Assembly (NCBI RefSeq): GCF_036226365.1
Contig: NZ_CP108462.1
Location: 2,108,001 to 2,172,000 of the forward strand
Direction of reading: 5' to 3'
Length of the DNA stretch: 64,000 nt
Source: Streptomyces sp. NBC_01262
GTDB taxonomy: Bacteria; Actinomycetota; Actinomycetes; Streptomycetales; Streptomycetaceae
Part shown: positions 16,417 to 23,954 of the stretch, in pieces
Position numbering within the stretch: position 1 is the first letter of the stretch
How the letters are laid out: each line of letters starts with the position of its first letter
Translations under genes and position numbers: made by a program
Notes under the pieces: generated by a model
Told to the model about the DNA's origin: nothing
The model's database searches: none
The model's input: the letters and a program-made list of their open reading frames with translations, nothing else

Positions 16417-17481
16417 ATGACCAGACGATTACGCCTACGGGGTTCCCACGGCCTCGTGCTGCTCGCCCTCCTGGCCGCCCTGCCCGCCTTCTGCCTCGTC
16501 CTGATCACCGGCGGCCCCGCCGCCGCGCACGGCGCGCCCATGGCCCCCGGCAGCCGTACATTCCTCTGCTACAAGGACGGCCTCACCTCCACCGGTGAGA
16601 TCAAGCCCAAGAACGCGGCCTGCGCGGCCGCCGCGGCGCAGAGCGGCACCACGCCCTTCTACAACTGGTTCTCCGTGCTCCGCTCCGACGGCGCCGGCCG
16701 CACCCGCGGTTTCGTGCCCGACGGCCAGCTGTGCAGCGGCGGCAACACCACCTTCTCCGGCTTCGACCTCGCCCGGAACGACTGGCCGCTCACCCACCTC
16801 ACCTCCGGCGCCTCCTTCGACTTCTCCTACAACGCCTGGGCGGCCCACCCCGGCTGGTTCTACCAGTACGTCACCAAGGACGGCTTCGACCCGACCAAGT
16901 CGCTGACCTGGGCCGACGTCGAGGACACTCCGTTCCTCTCGGTCGACCACCCGCCCGTGACCGGCACCGTCGGGACGCTCGACGGCGCTTACAAGTGGAC
17001 CGGCAACCTGCCCTCCGGCAAGAGCGGGCGCCACATCATCTACACCGTCTGGCAGCGCTCCGACAGCGCCGAGACCTTCTACAGCTGCTCCGACGTGGTC
17101 TTCGACGGCGGTTCCGGCGAGGTCACCGGCGTGGGCGACGGCACCGGCTCCACCGACCCGCCGCCCAGCGGCAGCGCCTGCACCGCCACCTACCGCACCG
17201 TCAGCACGTGGCCCGGCGGCTACCAGTCCGAGGTCGCCGTCGCCAACACCGGCACCGTCCCCATGCTCGGCTGGATGGTCCACTGGTCCCTGGCCTCGGG
17301 CCAGTCGATCGCCAGCCTCTGGAACGGCCGCCTCACCGCCGTCGGCACCGCCATGATGGCCGAGAACGCCGACTGGAACGGCTCCCTGGCGGTCGGCGCC
17401 TCCACAGCCTTCGGCTTCGTGGTCAACGGCACCGGCAGTCCACCGGATGCCACGACCGCCTTCACCTGCATGCCGACCTGA
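16417..17481 (+). CDS. AA10 lytic polysaccharide monooxygenase with CBM2
   Basis: The 354-residue secreted enzyme has a signal peptide of residues 1-37 ending ITGGPAAA, which leaves H38 as the mature N-terminus. H38 and H144 (NAWAAHPGWFYQYVTK) form the copper histidine brace. The catalytic domain runs to about residue 232 (SCSDVVFDGG). A Gly/Thr/Pro linker and a C-terminal CBM2 follow (ACTATYRTVSTWPGGYQSEV, LGWMVHWSL, WNGSLAVGASTAFGF, ending FTCMPT). The sequence after the first His (APMAPGSRTFLCYKDGL) is of the cellulose-active AA10 type, agreeing with the CebR operator. It oxidatively cleaves crystalline cellulose. A GAAGGGA ribosome site lies about 11 nt before the ATG. Confidence 0.93.
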   Translation: MTRRLRLRGSHGLVLLALLAALPAFCLVLITGGPAAAHGAPMAPGSRTFLCYKDGLTSTGEIKPKNAACAAAAAQSGTTPFYNWFSVLRSDGAGRTRGFVPDGQLCSGGNTTFSGFDLARNDWPLTHLTSGASFDFSYNAWAAHPGWFYQYVTKDGFDPTKSLTWADVEDTPFLSVDHPPVTGTVGTLDGAYKWTGNLPSGKSGRHIIYTVWQRSDSAETFYSCSDVVFDGGSGEVTGVGDGTGSTDPPPSGSACTATYRTVSTWPGGYQSEVAVANTGTVPMLGWMVHWSLASGQSIASLWNGRLTAVGTAMMAENADWNGSLAVGASTAFGFVVNGTGSPPDATTAFTCMPT

Positions 17482-17488
17482 TGTCGCT

Positions 17489-17518
17489 GCTGGGGCGTCC
17501 AGGCCAGGACGCCCCAGC
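17489..17518. terminator. Bidirectional terminator between LPMO and permease genes
   Basis: GCTGGGGCGTCC (17489-17500) and GGACGCCCCAGC (17507-17518) form a perfect 12-bp stem with a 6-nt loop, midway between two convergent stop codons. Confidence 0.8.
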
Positions 17519-17530
17519 CCCAGCCGCCGC

Positions 17531-19249
17531 TCAGCCTGCGGACGGCACGGTGGGCATGGCGAGGTCCACCGGGCCGGTGGCGCCGGGTCCGCTCTTGCAG
17601 GAGTCGTGGCAGTCCTTCTCCAGCGAGCAGCACAGCGAGCAGATGGCGCCGGAGTGGAAGGGGCAGCCGGCCATGTCGGGACGCTCGAACTCCTCGGCGC
17701 AGACCGCGCAGCTGAGGGTGACGGCGGAGAGCAGGCCGTCCTCCATGAAGAGCGGCTCGTCCTGGTCGTCGGTGCGGGCGATGTAGTACTTGCCCTTGGT
17801 GAGGTAGGCCAGCAGCGGGGACAGCGCCATGGCGATGAACAGGGCGATGAAGGGCGAGAACGCCTTGCCGTAGTCGCCGAAGGCGTTGAAGTACGCGGCG
17901 ATGGACACCGCCGAGGCGACGAGCATCGAGCCGAAGCCGACCGGGTTGAAGTTGTACAGGTGGGCGCGCTTGAACTCGATGTACGAGGGGCTCAGCTTCA
18001 GCGGCTTGTTGATGACCAGGTCGGCGACGACCGCGCCGATCCAGGCGATGGCGACGTTGGAGTAGAAGCCCAGCACCGTGTTGAGGAAGCCGAAGACGCC
18101 GCCTTCCATCAGGGCCAGCGCGATGCCGACGTTGAGGAAGATGTAGACGACCCGGCCGGGGTGGCGGTGGGTGAGGCGGGAGAAGAAGTTGGACCACGAC
18201 AGGGAGCCCGAGTAGGCGTTCGTCGTGTTGATCTTGATCTGGGACAGGATGACGAAGAAGGTCGCAAGTCCCAGCGCGACGGGGGCGGCGAACGTCTTGA
18301 AGCCCGACACGTACTGCTGGATCGGCTCATTGGCCTTGGACAGACCGACGCTGCCGGCGATGTAGAAGGCCAGGAAGGCGCCGCCGATCTGCTTGGCCGC
18401 GCCGAGGATCACCCAGCCGGGACCGGCGGACAGGACCGCGCCCCACCACTTCCTGGCGTTGGCCGGGGTCTTGTCGGGCATGAAGCGCAGGTAGTCGACC
18501 TGCTCACCGATCTGCGCGATGAGCGAGAGGGCGACACCGGCGCCCGCGCCGACGCCGAGCAGGCTGAGGGAGGAGCCGGTGGGCGAGTTGCCCGCGAAGT
18601 GGGTGAACTGCGAGAACTTCCCCGGGTCCTGGATGGCGATGGAGACGAAGGGGGCCACCATCAGCACCAGCCACACGGGCTGGGTCCACACCTGCATCTT
18701 CGACAGCGCGGTCATCCCGTAGAACACCAGCGGCAGGATGATCAGCGAGCAGATCATATAGCCCACGGCGAGCGGGATGTGCAGGCCCAGTTCCAGGGCC
18801 TGCGCCATGATCGAGCCTTCGAGGGCGAAGAAGATGAAGGTGAAGCTGGCGTAGATGACCGAGGTGAGCGTCGAGCCCAGATAGCCGAATCCGGCGCCTC
18901 GCGTCAGGAGGTCCATGTCGATCGAGTACTTCGCCGAGTAGTACGAGATCGGGATACCCGTCAGGAAAATGGTGACGGCGGCGGCCAGGATTGCGACCAG
19001 TGCGCTGCTGAAGCCATTGGAAATGGCGATGGAACCGCCGATCGCGAAGTCCGCGAGATAGGCGATGCCGCCGAGCGCCGTGGTGGCCACGACGTACGGC
19101 GTCCAGCGGCGGAAGGACTTCGGCGCGTAGCGCAGCGAGTAGTCCTCCAGGGTGGTGTTGTTCGTCCAGCCGTTGTACTTCCTCGTCGTCGCCGCTTCGG
19201 CGGTGCCGGGCGGCACCTCATTGTCGATCGCGGTTTGAGTGTCCGCCAC
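17531..19249 (-). CDS. NCS1-family purine/cytosine-type permease with Cys-rich C-terminal tail
   Basis: The 572-residue polytopic protein of the nucleobase:cation symporter-1 family has about twelve membrane segments (LGGIAYLADFAIGGSIAI, YASFTFIFFALEGSIMAQ, LALMEGGVFGFLNTVLGFY and others). After the last helix a cytoplasmic tail carries eight Cys and two His in about 40 residues (LSCAVCAEEFERPDMAGC, then HSGAICSLCCSLEKDC, HDSC), which looks like a double zinc-binding B-box/treble-clef-like module. This tail is absent from classical CodB or Mhp1 transporters and suggests metal sensing or protein docking. GTG 19249 has GAGGGA 7 nt upstream; GTG 19267 is in frame. The substrate is unknown; the neighbouring amide-binding protein hints at a nitrogen compound. 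Confidence 0.85.
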   Translation of the reverse strand: MADTQTAIDNEVPPGTAEAATTRKYNGWTNNTTLEDYSLRYAPKSFRRWTPYVVATTALGGIAYLADFAIGGSIAISNGFSSALVAILAAAVTIFLTGIPISYYSAKYSIDMDLLTRGAGFGYLGSTLTSVIYASFTFIFFALEGSIMAQALELGLHIPLAVGYMICSLIILPLVFYGMTALSKMQVWTQPVWLVLMVAPFVSIAIQDPGKFSQFTHFAGNSPTGSSLSLLGVGAGAGVALSLIAQIGEQVDYLRFMPDKTPANARKWWGAVLSAGPGWVILGAAKQIGGAFLAFYIAGSVGLSKANEPIQQYVSGFKTFAAPVALGLATFFVILSQIKINTTNAYSGSLSWSNFFSRLTHRHPGRVVYIFLNVGIALALMEGGVFGFLNTVLGFYSNVAIAWIGAVVADLVINKPLKLSPSYIEFKRAHLYNFNPVGFGSMLVASAVSIAAYFNAFGDYGKAFSPFIALFIAMALSPLLAYLTKGKYYIARTDDQDEPLFMEDGLLSAVTLSCAVCAEEFERPDMAGCPFHSGAICSLCCSLEKDCHDSCKSGPGATGPVDLAMPTVPSAG

Positions 19250-19564
19250 GGCTATTCCCTCTTCCACACACAGGATCAGATACCCAGGAGGCCCCGGGGC
19301 ATCGACGGAAGAGTGGCGTCGGCGTGTTTCCGGTCAGTTTCGCGACCTTTAAATGAAAGCGCTTCGGGTGTCTTTTTGTTGACGCGCGTAGAATTCATTC
19401 AAGGGAAATCCGGAATTGCGGATCAGAATCGCCCGCCCCGGCCACTGAGGGGCCCCGAGGGGCCCACAGGGCGCGGCAGACGTTGCTCGGATCAATACTT
19501 CCCCTAGAAAGTATTTCCAGGGCGGGGTAATGTCAATGGCGCCGGCAGCACACGGGGCAGGGGG
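19250..19564 (-). other. 315-bp gap: long leader of the permease gene
   Basis: No coding sequence is seen here. The permease promoter lies at the upstream end, so the transcript should carry about 250 nt of 5' leader. Within it are the palindromic core AAGCGCTT (19357-19364, in a GAAAGCGCTTC context), GGGGCCCC-type self-complementary runs near 19450-19465, and a TTGAATGAATTC stretch. A riboswitch was looked for (TPP-like CTGAGA or guanidine motifs) but none was convincing. Confidence 0.5.
19494..19536 (-). promoter_or_regulatory. Permease promoter with operator-like inverted repeat
   Basis: On the minus strand a consensus -35 TTGACA (19536-19531) and -10 TACTTT (19513-19508) are exactly 17 bp apart. 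The inverted repeat AATACTT-8 nt-AAGTATT (19494-19500 / 19509-19515) overlaps the -10 and start site, as a repressor operator would. It is one of the few AT-rich spots in the window. Confidence 0.75.
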
Positions 19565-20653
19565 TCAGAGTTGAGCGAGGACGTCGAAGCCGAAGCCGTC
19601 CGCCCGCGCGAGGTAGAGCCGCTGGTCGAGGTGGTTGCCGTCGAGTCGCAGCGCACCGCGCGGCCCTTCGTACGTGACCGTGTCGCCGGCCCGGCGCATC
19701 GCCCGTACGTCCAGCGAGCGGGCCTGCTCGGCCAGGGCGGCGAGCAGCCGCAGGCCCTCGAAGCAGGACTCGCCGAGGCTGCCCACGACCGGAGCCTCCA
19801 CGCCGAACCGGTCGGCGTAGCGGCGGCCGAAGTCCAGGCTCTCGGCGGTGGCCAGTGTCTCGAAGAACCCGGACGCGGCCCACAGCCCCTCGGTAGCCTC
19901 CGCCCCGGTCGCCAGCAGCATGTTCTCGTCCATGTGCGTGCTCAGCCGCAGGCACCGCTGGTGCAGTCCGTACGCCGCGAAGGCCCGGCTGAAGCGCACC
20001 GCGTCGTCCCCGACCAGCAGCATCAGCACCGCGTCCGCCTCGCAGCTCTCGACCCGGCGCAGCACCGCCCCGAAGTCCTCGGTGCCCAGCGGCACGAAGA
20101 CCTCGTCGCGCACCCGGCCCCCGCACGCGCGGGCGTACCGCCGTGCGGCACGGGCGGTCACCCGTGGCCAGACGTAGTCGTTGCCGACCGTGCACCAGCG
20201 CCGTACGCCGGTGGCCTCGGCCAGCAGCCGCATCGCCGGGAGCAGCTGGGCCGCGTCGGTCTCCCCGGCGAGGAACACCCCCGGGGTGCGCTCGCCCCCC
20301 TCGTACTGGGCGGTGTACACATACGGCACCCGGCCCGCGATGCGCGGGGCCAGCGCCTGCCGCACCGCCGAGATATGCCAGCCGACCACCGCGTCCACCG
20401 CGCCCAGCGACACCAGCGCCTCGACCTCGGACGCCACCCGCGCGGGCGGCGCCCCGCCGTCCACCACGATCAGCCGGACCTCACGGTCCAGTACGCCGCC
20501 CGTCGCGTTGATCTCCTCCTGCGCCAGGCGCGCCGACAGCTCGCAGGACGGTCCGAAGATCCCCGCCGGGCCCCGCAGGGGAATGACAAGGGCGACAGTC
20601 AGTGTCTCGTCCGGTCGGCCGTTGCTCCGGTCGCGCGGCGGCCCCAGATACAC
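19565..20653 (-). CDS. AmiC/UrtA-like amide-binding protein without signal peptide
   Basis: The 362-residue type I periplasmic-binding fold is of the short-chain amide/urea group (VALVIPLRGPAGIFGPSCELSARLAQEEINATGG, VDAVVGWHISAVRQALAP, TAQYEGGERTPGVFLAGET). No signal peptide or lipobox precedes it, so it is probably cytoplasmic like Pseudomonas AmiC, a ligand-sensing regulator, rather than a transporter subunit. GTG 20653 was chosen because GGAGG lies 7 nt upstream. No AmiR or ABC permease gene is adjacent. The downstream NCS1 permease on the same strand and the divergent MarR gene are the likely functional partners (inference). Confidence 0.8.
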   Translation of the reverse strand: MYLGPPRDRSNGRPDETLTVALVIPLRGPAGIFGPSCELSARLAQEEINATGGVLDREVRLIVVDGGAPPARVASEVEALVSLGAVDAVVGWHISAVRQALAPRIAGRVPYVYTAQYEGGERTPGVFLAGETDAAQLLPAMRLLAEATGVRRWCTVGNDYVWPRVTARAARRYARACGGRVRDEVFVPLGTEDFGAVLRRVESCEADAVLMLLVGDDAVRFSRAFAAYGLHQRCLRLSTHMDENMLLATGAEATEGLWAASGFFETLATAESLDFGRRYADRFGVEAPVVGSLGESCFEGLRLLAALAEQARSLDVRAMRRAGDTVTYEGPRGALRLDGNHLDQRLYLARADGFGFDVLAQL

Positions 20654-20738
20654 GAGAACACCTCCGTGAGGGGCATGGGGAGGGAGGCGGATACGGATCC
20701 TGAATCCCGGCCCCGGCACCCTCGCAGAGGCTCTTAGT

Positions 20739-20749
20739 CTGTCCGACAG
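20739..20749. promoter_or_regulatory. Inverted repeat between amide-binding and MarR genes
   Basis: CTGTC-C-GACAG sits within a wider AGTCTGTCCGACAGTAGAC context, 26 bp before the MarR start and 86 bp before the divergent gene. It is a plausible MarR autoregulatory operator; this is positional inference. Confidence 0.5.
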
Positions 20750-20774
20750 TAGACCTACCGGAAGGACACCGGCA

Positions 20775-21242
20775 ATGCCCGCCGAACCGTCAGGAGAGCT
20801 CGCCCGCCTCCTCAGCCACACCGAGCGACGCCTGGCGCAACGGCTCGCGGCCGTACTGGCCGAAGAGGGCTGCTCGGTGGAGCAGTGGCGTGTTCTCTCG
20901 ATCGCCGCCGACGGCCAGGGGCACCCGATGACCGAGATCGCCGGGTACGCGCTGCTGCCGGCGCCCAGCCTGACCAAGCTCGTCGACCGCATGATCGCCG
21001 ACAACCTCGTCTACCGGCGTCCCGACCCCACCGACCGCCGCCGCGTCCTGCTCCACCTCTCCGCCCGTGGCCGCATCCTGCACGAACGCGCCGCTCACCG
21101 CGTCCACACCGACCAGGTCCGCCTGCTCGACGCCATCGGCGACCACGGCGAGCTCGGCCGTACGCTCCTGCTGCTCGCCGCCGCCCTGGACGAGGCGGCC
21201 CCGGACGGCGTACCGGACGCCCGTCGTGCCGGACGGGCCTGA
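20775..21242 (+). CDS. MarR-family transcriptional regulator
   Basis: The 155-residue winged-helix protein has the MarR signature: helix alpha1 LARLLSHTERRLAQRLAAVL, recognition helix in LPAPSLTKLVDRMIADNLVYRR, and wing PDPTDRRRVLLHLSARGRIL. It likely binds as a dimer to the inverted repeat in the divergent intergenic region and may control both itself and the amide-binding gene. The ligand is unknown. It is followed 27 nt later by a VOC-family gene on the same strand. Confidence 0.9.
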   Translation: MPAEPSGELARLLSHTERRLAQRLAAVLAEEGCSVEQWRVLSIAADGQGHPMTEIAGYALLPAPSLTKLVDRMIADNLVYRRPDPTDRRRVLLHLSARGRILHERAAHRVHTDQVRLLDAIGDHGELGRTLLLLAAALDEAAPDGVPDARRAGRA

Positions 21243-21269
21243 CCCGTCCCGGCTGGCTACCGTGTACCC

Positions 21270-21737
21270 ATGGATGCCGAAATGCCCCGACTTGCCGGGG
21301 TTCACCACCTGAAGCTGCCCGTGCGCGACCTCGCCCGCTCGGAGGCCTGGTACGCCCGGGTCCTCGGCTACCACCGCGCCGCCGAGTTCGTCGAGAAGGG
21401 CGCCCTCACCGGGATCTCCCTGGACCACCCCGCCGGGGGCCCGCACTTCGGGCTGCGGCAGGACCCCGCCAGGGCCGAGGCGGCCGCCGGATTCGACTAC
21501 TTCGCGATCGGGGTGGCGGACGAGAAGGCGATCCAGACGCTCGCGGCGCACCTGGACCGGCTGGGCGAGAAGCACGGCGGCGTGATCCGGACGAAGGTGG
21601 GGTGGATCCTGCCGCTGCTGCACGACCCGGACGGGCACGAGATCCGCTTCTACACGATGACCGAGCACACGCCCCGGCCGAGCGGCCACATCATGCGGAT
21701 CGAGGACGGCCGGGACCTGATCGACGCGGCCCGCTGA
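21270..21737 (+). CDS. VOC (glyoxalase/bleomycin-resistance/dioxygenase) superfamily protein
   Basis: The 155-residue single VOC fold has the metal-ligand pattern of the family: H in GVHHLKLPVRDLARSEAWYARVLGY at the first strand and E in HEIRFYTM near the end, preceded by LLHDPDGHE. Members include glyoxalase I, antibiotic-binding proteins and extradiol dioxygenases; the reaction cannot be assigned. It lies just after the MarR gene and may be its target. ATG 21270 and ATG 21282 are both possible starts. Confidence 0.82.
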   Translation: MDAEMPRLAGVHHLKLPVRDLARSEAWYARVLGYHRAAEFVEKGALTGISLDHPAGGPHFGLRQDPARAEAAAGFDYFAIGVADEKAIQTLAAHLDRLGEKHGGVIRTKVGWILPLLHDPDGHEIRFYTMTEHTPRPSGHIMRIEDGRDLIDAAR

Positions 21738-21747
21738 CAGGCGGTAC

Positions 21748-22335
21748 TCACCCCCGCCGGCGCGGGCCCGCGTCGGCGGCCAGCCGGAAGCTCATCCGCC
21801 CGAACGTGACCTCGTCCCCCGCCCGGACGGTCACCGCCCCGATCACCCGCCGCCCGTTGACGAACGTGCCGTTCATCGAGCCGAGGTCGCGCAGCACCCA
21901 GCCGTGCGCCTCATAGCGCAGCTCCGCGTGCATACGGGAGGACGAACTGTCGCTCAGCCGCAGGCCGTTGGCCACATCCCGCCCTATCCGCAGCGGATAC
22001 GACCACACCCCCGGCTCCGACCCCGGCTCCGGCAGCACCAACGGCGGCAGCCGCTCCGCCCGCCACGCCGCGCGCAGCGTCACGTTGAAGGCCGAGACCT
22101 TGCCCACCGCCCGCAGCAGCAGGCGGGAGAACCGGCCCCGCGCGGGCGGCAGATCGGCGGTGAGCACCCGCAGCTCACCGCGCTCGCGCGCGGCCAGCGC
22201 CAGGCTCATCCGGCGGACGAAGGTGTCATGTGACAGCCGCCCGTCGACCGCCCCCTCGCGGAGCATGACGATGACGCGCTCCCGCTCGGCGTCCGACAGC
22301 CGAGCGGGTGAGGTCTCGAACTCGTACGACGTCAC
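21748..22335 (-). CDS. DUF1707 and FHA domain protein
   Basis: Residues 1-60 of the 195-residue protein form a DUF1707 module (LSDAERERVIVMLREGAVDGRLSHDTFVRRM), common at the N-terminus of actinobacterial membrane and signalling proteins. Residues 105-185 are a forkhead-associated domain with the phosphothreonine-binding signature IGRD, SRMHAEL, DLGSMNGTFVNGRRV. It probably reads out Ser/Thr kinase phosphorylation. No transmembrane helix is visible. GTG 22335 was chosen as the first residue of the DUF1707 consensus. It is divergent from the frameshifted gene at 22404. Confidence 0.88.
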   Translation of the reverse strand: MTSYEFETSPARLSDAERERVIVMLREGAVDGRLSHDTFVRRMSLALAARERGELRVLTADLPPARGRFSRLLLRAVGKVSAFNVTLRAAWRAERLPPLVLPEPGSEPGVWSYPLRIGRDVANGLRLSDSSSSRMHAELRYEAHGWVLRDLGSMNGTFVNGRRVIGAVTVRAGDEVTFGRMSFRLAADAGPRRRG

Positions 22336-22403
22336 GCCGTGATTGTGGCAGGCAGGACGGGCTGGAAGGGCATTGTCAGCGGGTCCTGTTACGTTCTGTT
22401 GCA

Positions 22404-22797
22404 TGACCGCATCCGACGACCTGCTGGCACGGGCGGCACGTATTTCCTGTGCGGCGGCGAGGCGGTTCTCTACGCGGACTCCGAGGGCTCGGCCGCGCTG
22501 ATCGGCGCGGACCTCGCCGAGGCGGTCGAGGTGCTCTTGGTTTGTCCGTACTGGCGGGACCTGGGCGGCAGTTGGCCGGTGGAGGAACTGGAGCAGGAGT
22601 ACCGCGACGACCTTCCCGACTACGACGAGCGCAGGGACCGGCTGATATCGGCCCTCGGCCTCACTCCGCCACCGGTGGCGGAGATCGTGGCCCGGTTGCG
22701 CGCCACGGCGGCGCGCACGGAGCCGGAGTTCGTACCGACGGCGGTGGAGCGGGAGGACGGGGAGGTACCGCTGCCCTACCGAGTCATCGGGCTGTAG
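22404..22797 (+). pseudogene. Conserved hypothetical protein, apparently frameshifted near its start
   Basis: The ATG at 22404 opens MTASDDLLARAA, a natural-looking N-terminus, but that frame ends at TGA 22500-22502 after drifting into Arg-rich nonsense. The conserved-looking body (GTYFLCGGEAVLYADSEG, ADLAEAVEVLLVCPYWRDLGG, GEVPLPYRVIGL) is in another frame from about 22432 to 22797. A small indel between 22428 and 22440 would join them. The alternative is a TTG start at 22399 in the body frame, which would give an intact 132-residue protein. Function is unknown. Confidence 0.6.
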
Positions 22798-22883
22798 CCC
22801 CGTCACCGTAAATACGTGGACGGCCTCGCGGACGCGGGGCTAGGGTCGGCCCAACGCCCATGACCAGGAAGGAGGCGAGAGCG

Positions 22884-22940
22884 ATGTACGTGAAGTCACC
22901 TGTGCGCTCCCGCCCCGGCCGAAGGGCGTCCCACGTCTGA
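22884..22940 (+). CDS. 18-residue leader peptide upstream of a GNAT gene
   Basis: The peptide reads MYVKSPVRSRPGRRASHV, with five Arg. GGAGG (22870-22874) sits at good spacing; an in-frame ATG at 22860 would add eight residues. A possible -10 (TAGGGT, 22841-22846) lies just upstream. The stop codon at 22938-22940 is 51 nt before the GNAT start. Its second half overlaps one arm of a 9-bp hairpin with downstream sequence, so ribosome position on this ORF would change which structure forms before the GNAT gene. Proposed as a regulatory leader; expression is unproven. Confidence 0.6.
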   Translation: MYVKSPVRSRPGRRASHV

Positions 22941-22994
22941 CCATGTGTCCGACCGGGAGCGCGTCACTCTCCCGAAGGATTCTGGACACACATG
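22904..22994 (+). promoter_or_regulatory. Competing hairpins between leader peptide and GNAT start (candidate attenuator)
   Basis: GCGCTCCCG (22904-22912) pairs perfectly with CGGGAGCGC (22954-22962). The alternative CGGGAG (22954-22959) pairs with CTCCCG (22969-22974), directly abutting the GAAGGA ribosome site (22974-22979). CATGTGTCC (22942-22950) pairs with GGACACACATG (22984-22994, 2-nt bulge), which contains the GNAT start codon. The first two are mutually exclusive, as in translation-coupled attenuators. Confidence 0.6.
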
Positions 22995-23894
22995 TCTGAT
23001 CTGCTCATCCGCCCGCTCGTCGCGGGCGAGACACAACTCTTCAACTCCCTTTCCGACCCCGGCCTGGTCGGCCGTGCCCTGGCGGGCCACGACTTCGCGC
23101 TGACCGACGAGGGCGGCGAGTACCGGCCCGAGTGGTCCTGGGTGGCGTTGCGCGAGGGCACGGTCGTCGCCCGCGCCGCCTGGTGGGCCGGGCCCGACGA
23201 CGCCGAGCCGATAGCGCTGGACTGGTTCGACTTCACCGACGCCGACGCCGCCGTACGGCTGCTGCGCACGGCGCCGCTGAAGGCCGAATACGAGCTGCTG
23301 GTGCCGCCCGGCTGGCGCGAGCGGCCTGAGGTGCGCGACATGGCCCAGGCGCGTATCGACACCGCGATCGTGGCCGGTATGGAGCCGCTGGTGGAGCGCT
23401 ACCGCTATACGTGGACGCCCGACTGCGGACTGCCGGAACGCCCGGGGCGGCTGGAGTTCCGGCCGGAGCCGGACGACGACGTGATCCTGGACGTGCTGCG
23501 GCGCATCGGCGAGGGCAGTCTGGACGCCCACACCCGGCACGCGGTGGCCACCAAGGGCGTGGACGCGGCGGCGCGGGAGGAGCTGGACATCCTGCTCTGG
23601 TTCCCGTCGCCGCGCGAGTGGTGGCGGCTGGCGTACACGCCGCAGGGCCACCTCGCCGGCATCCAGGTGCCGGCCCGCAATCCGAACGGGCCCGTCGTCG
23701 GGTTCATCGGCGTGGTGCCCGAGCAGCGCGGCCACGGCTACGCGTACGACCTGCTGGTCGAGTGCACGCACGACCTGGTGGCGTACGGCGCCGAGGGAAT
23801 CGCCGCCGCGACGGACCGGGGCAACGTCCCGATGGCGGCGCATTTCGCGAAGGCGGGCTATCCGGTGACGCAGGAACGGATCGACCTCGTGTGA
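22992..23894 (+). CDS. GNAT acetyltransferase with N-terminal extension
   Basis: In the 300-residue protein the C-terminal half carries the acetyl-CoA loop GFIGVVPEQRGHGYAYDLLVE (about residues 236-256) and a late GNAT motif (ATDRGNVPMAAHFAKAGY). The N-terminal half (LIRPLVAGETQLFNSL, LREGTVVARAAWWAGPDDAEP) looks like a second, degenerate GNAT domain, an arrangement seen in two-domain acetyltransferases. The substrate is unknown. Control is likely post-transcriptional through the leader peptide and hairpins immediately upstream; leader-controlled GNATs are often antibiotic-responsive, but that is inference here. Confidence 0.85.
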   Translation: MSDLLIRPLVAGETQLFNSLSDPGLVGRALAGHDFALTDEGGEYRPEWSWVALREGTVVARAAWWAGPDDAEPIALDWFDFTDADAAVRLLRTAPLKAEYELLVPPGWRERPEVRDMAQARIDTAIVAGMEPLVERYRYTWTPDCGLPERPGRLEFRPEPDDDVILDVLRRIGEGSLDAHTRHAVATKGVDAAAREELDILLWFPSPREWWRLAYTPQGHLAGIQVPARNPNGPVVGFIGVVPEQRGHGYAYDLLVECTHDLVAYGAEGIAAATDRGNVPMAAHFAKAGYPVTQERIDLV

Positions 23895-23926
23895 TTCCGG
23901 CTCGTGTGATCAACCTCGTGTGATTC
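23878..23926 (+). repeat. Short imperfect duplication over the GNAT stop codon
   Basis: GATCGACCTCGTGTGATTCC is followed 9 nt later by GATCAACCTCGTGTGATTCC (19 of 20 identical). The first copy contains the GNAT stop codon and the second lies in the spacer before treZ. It looks like a recent slippage duplication. Confidence 0.6.
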
Positions 23927-23954
23927 CCTGACGGCGGGCCCGGCGTGCCGCAGC

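Noticed and set aside
19250-19500. TPP, guanidine or purine riboswitch in the permease leader
   Set aside because: A GGGTATCTGATCC stretch recalls part of a TPP element, but the paired CTGAGA-type half and the stems are absent.
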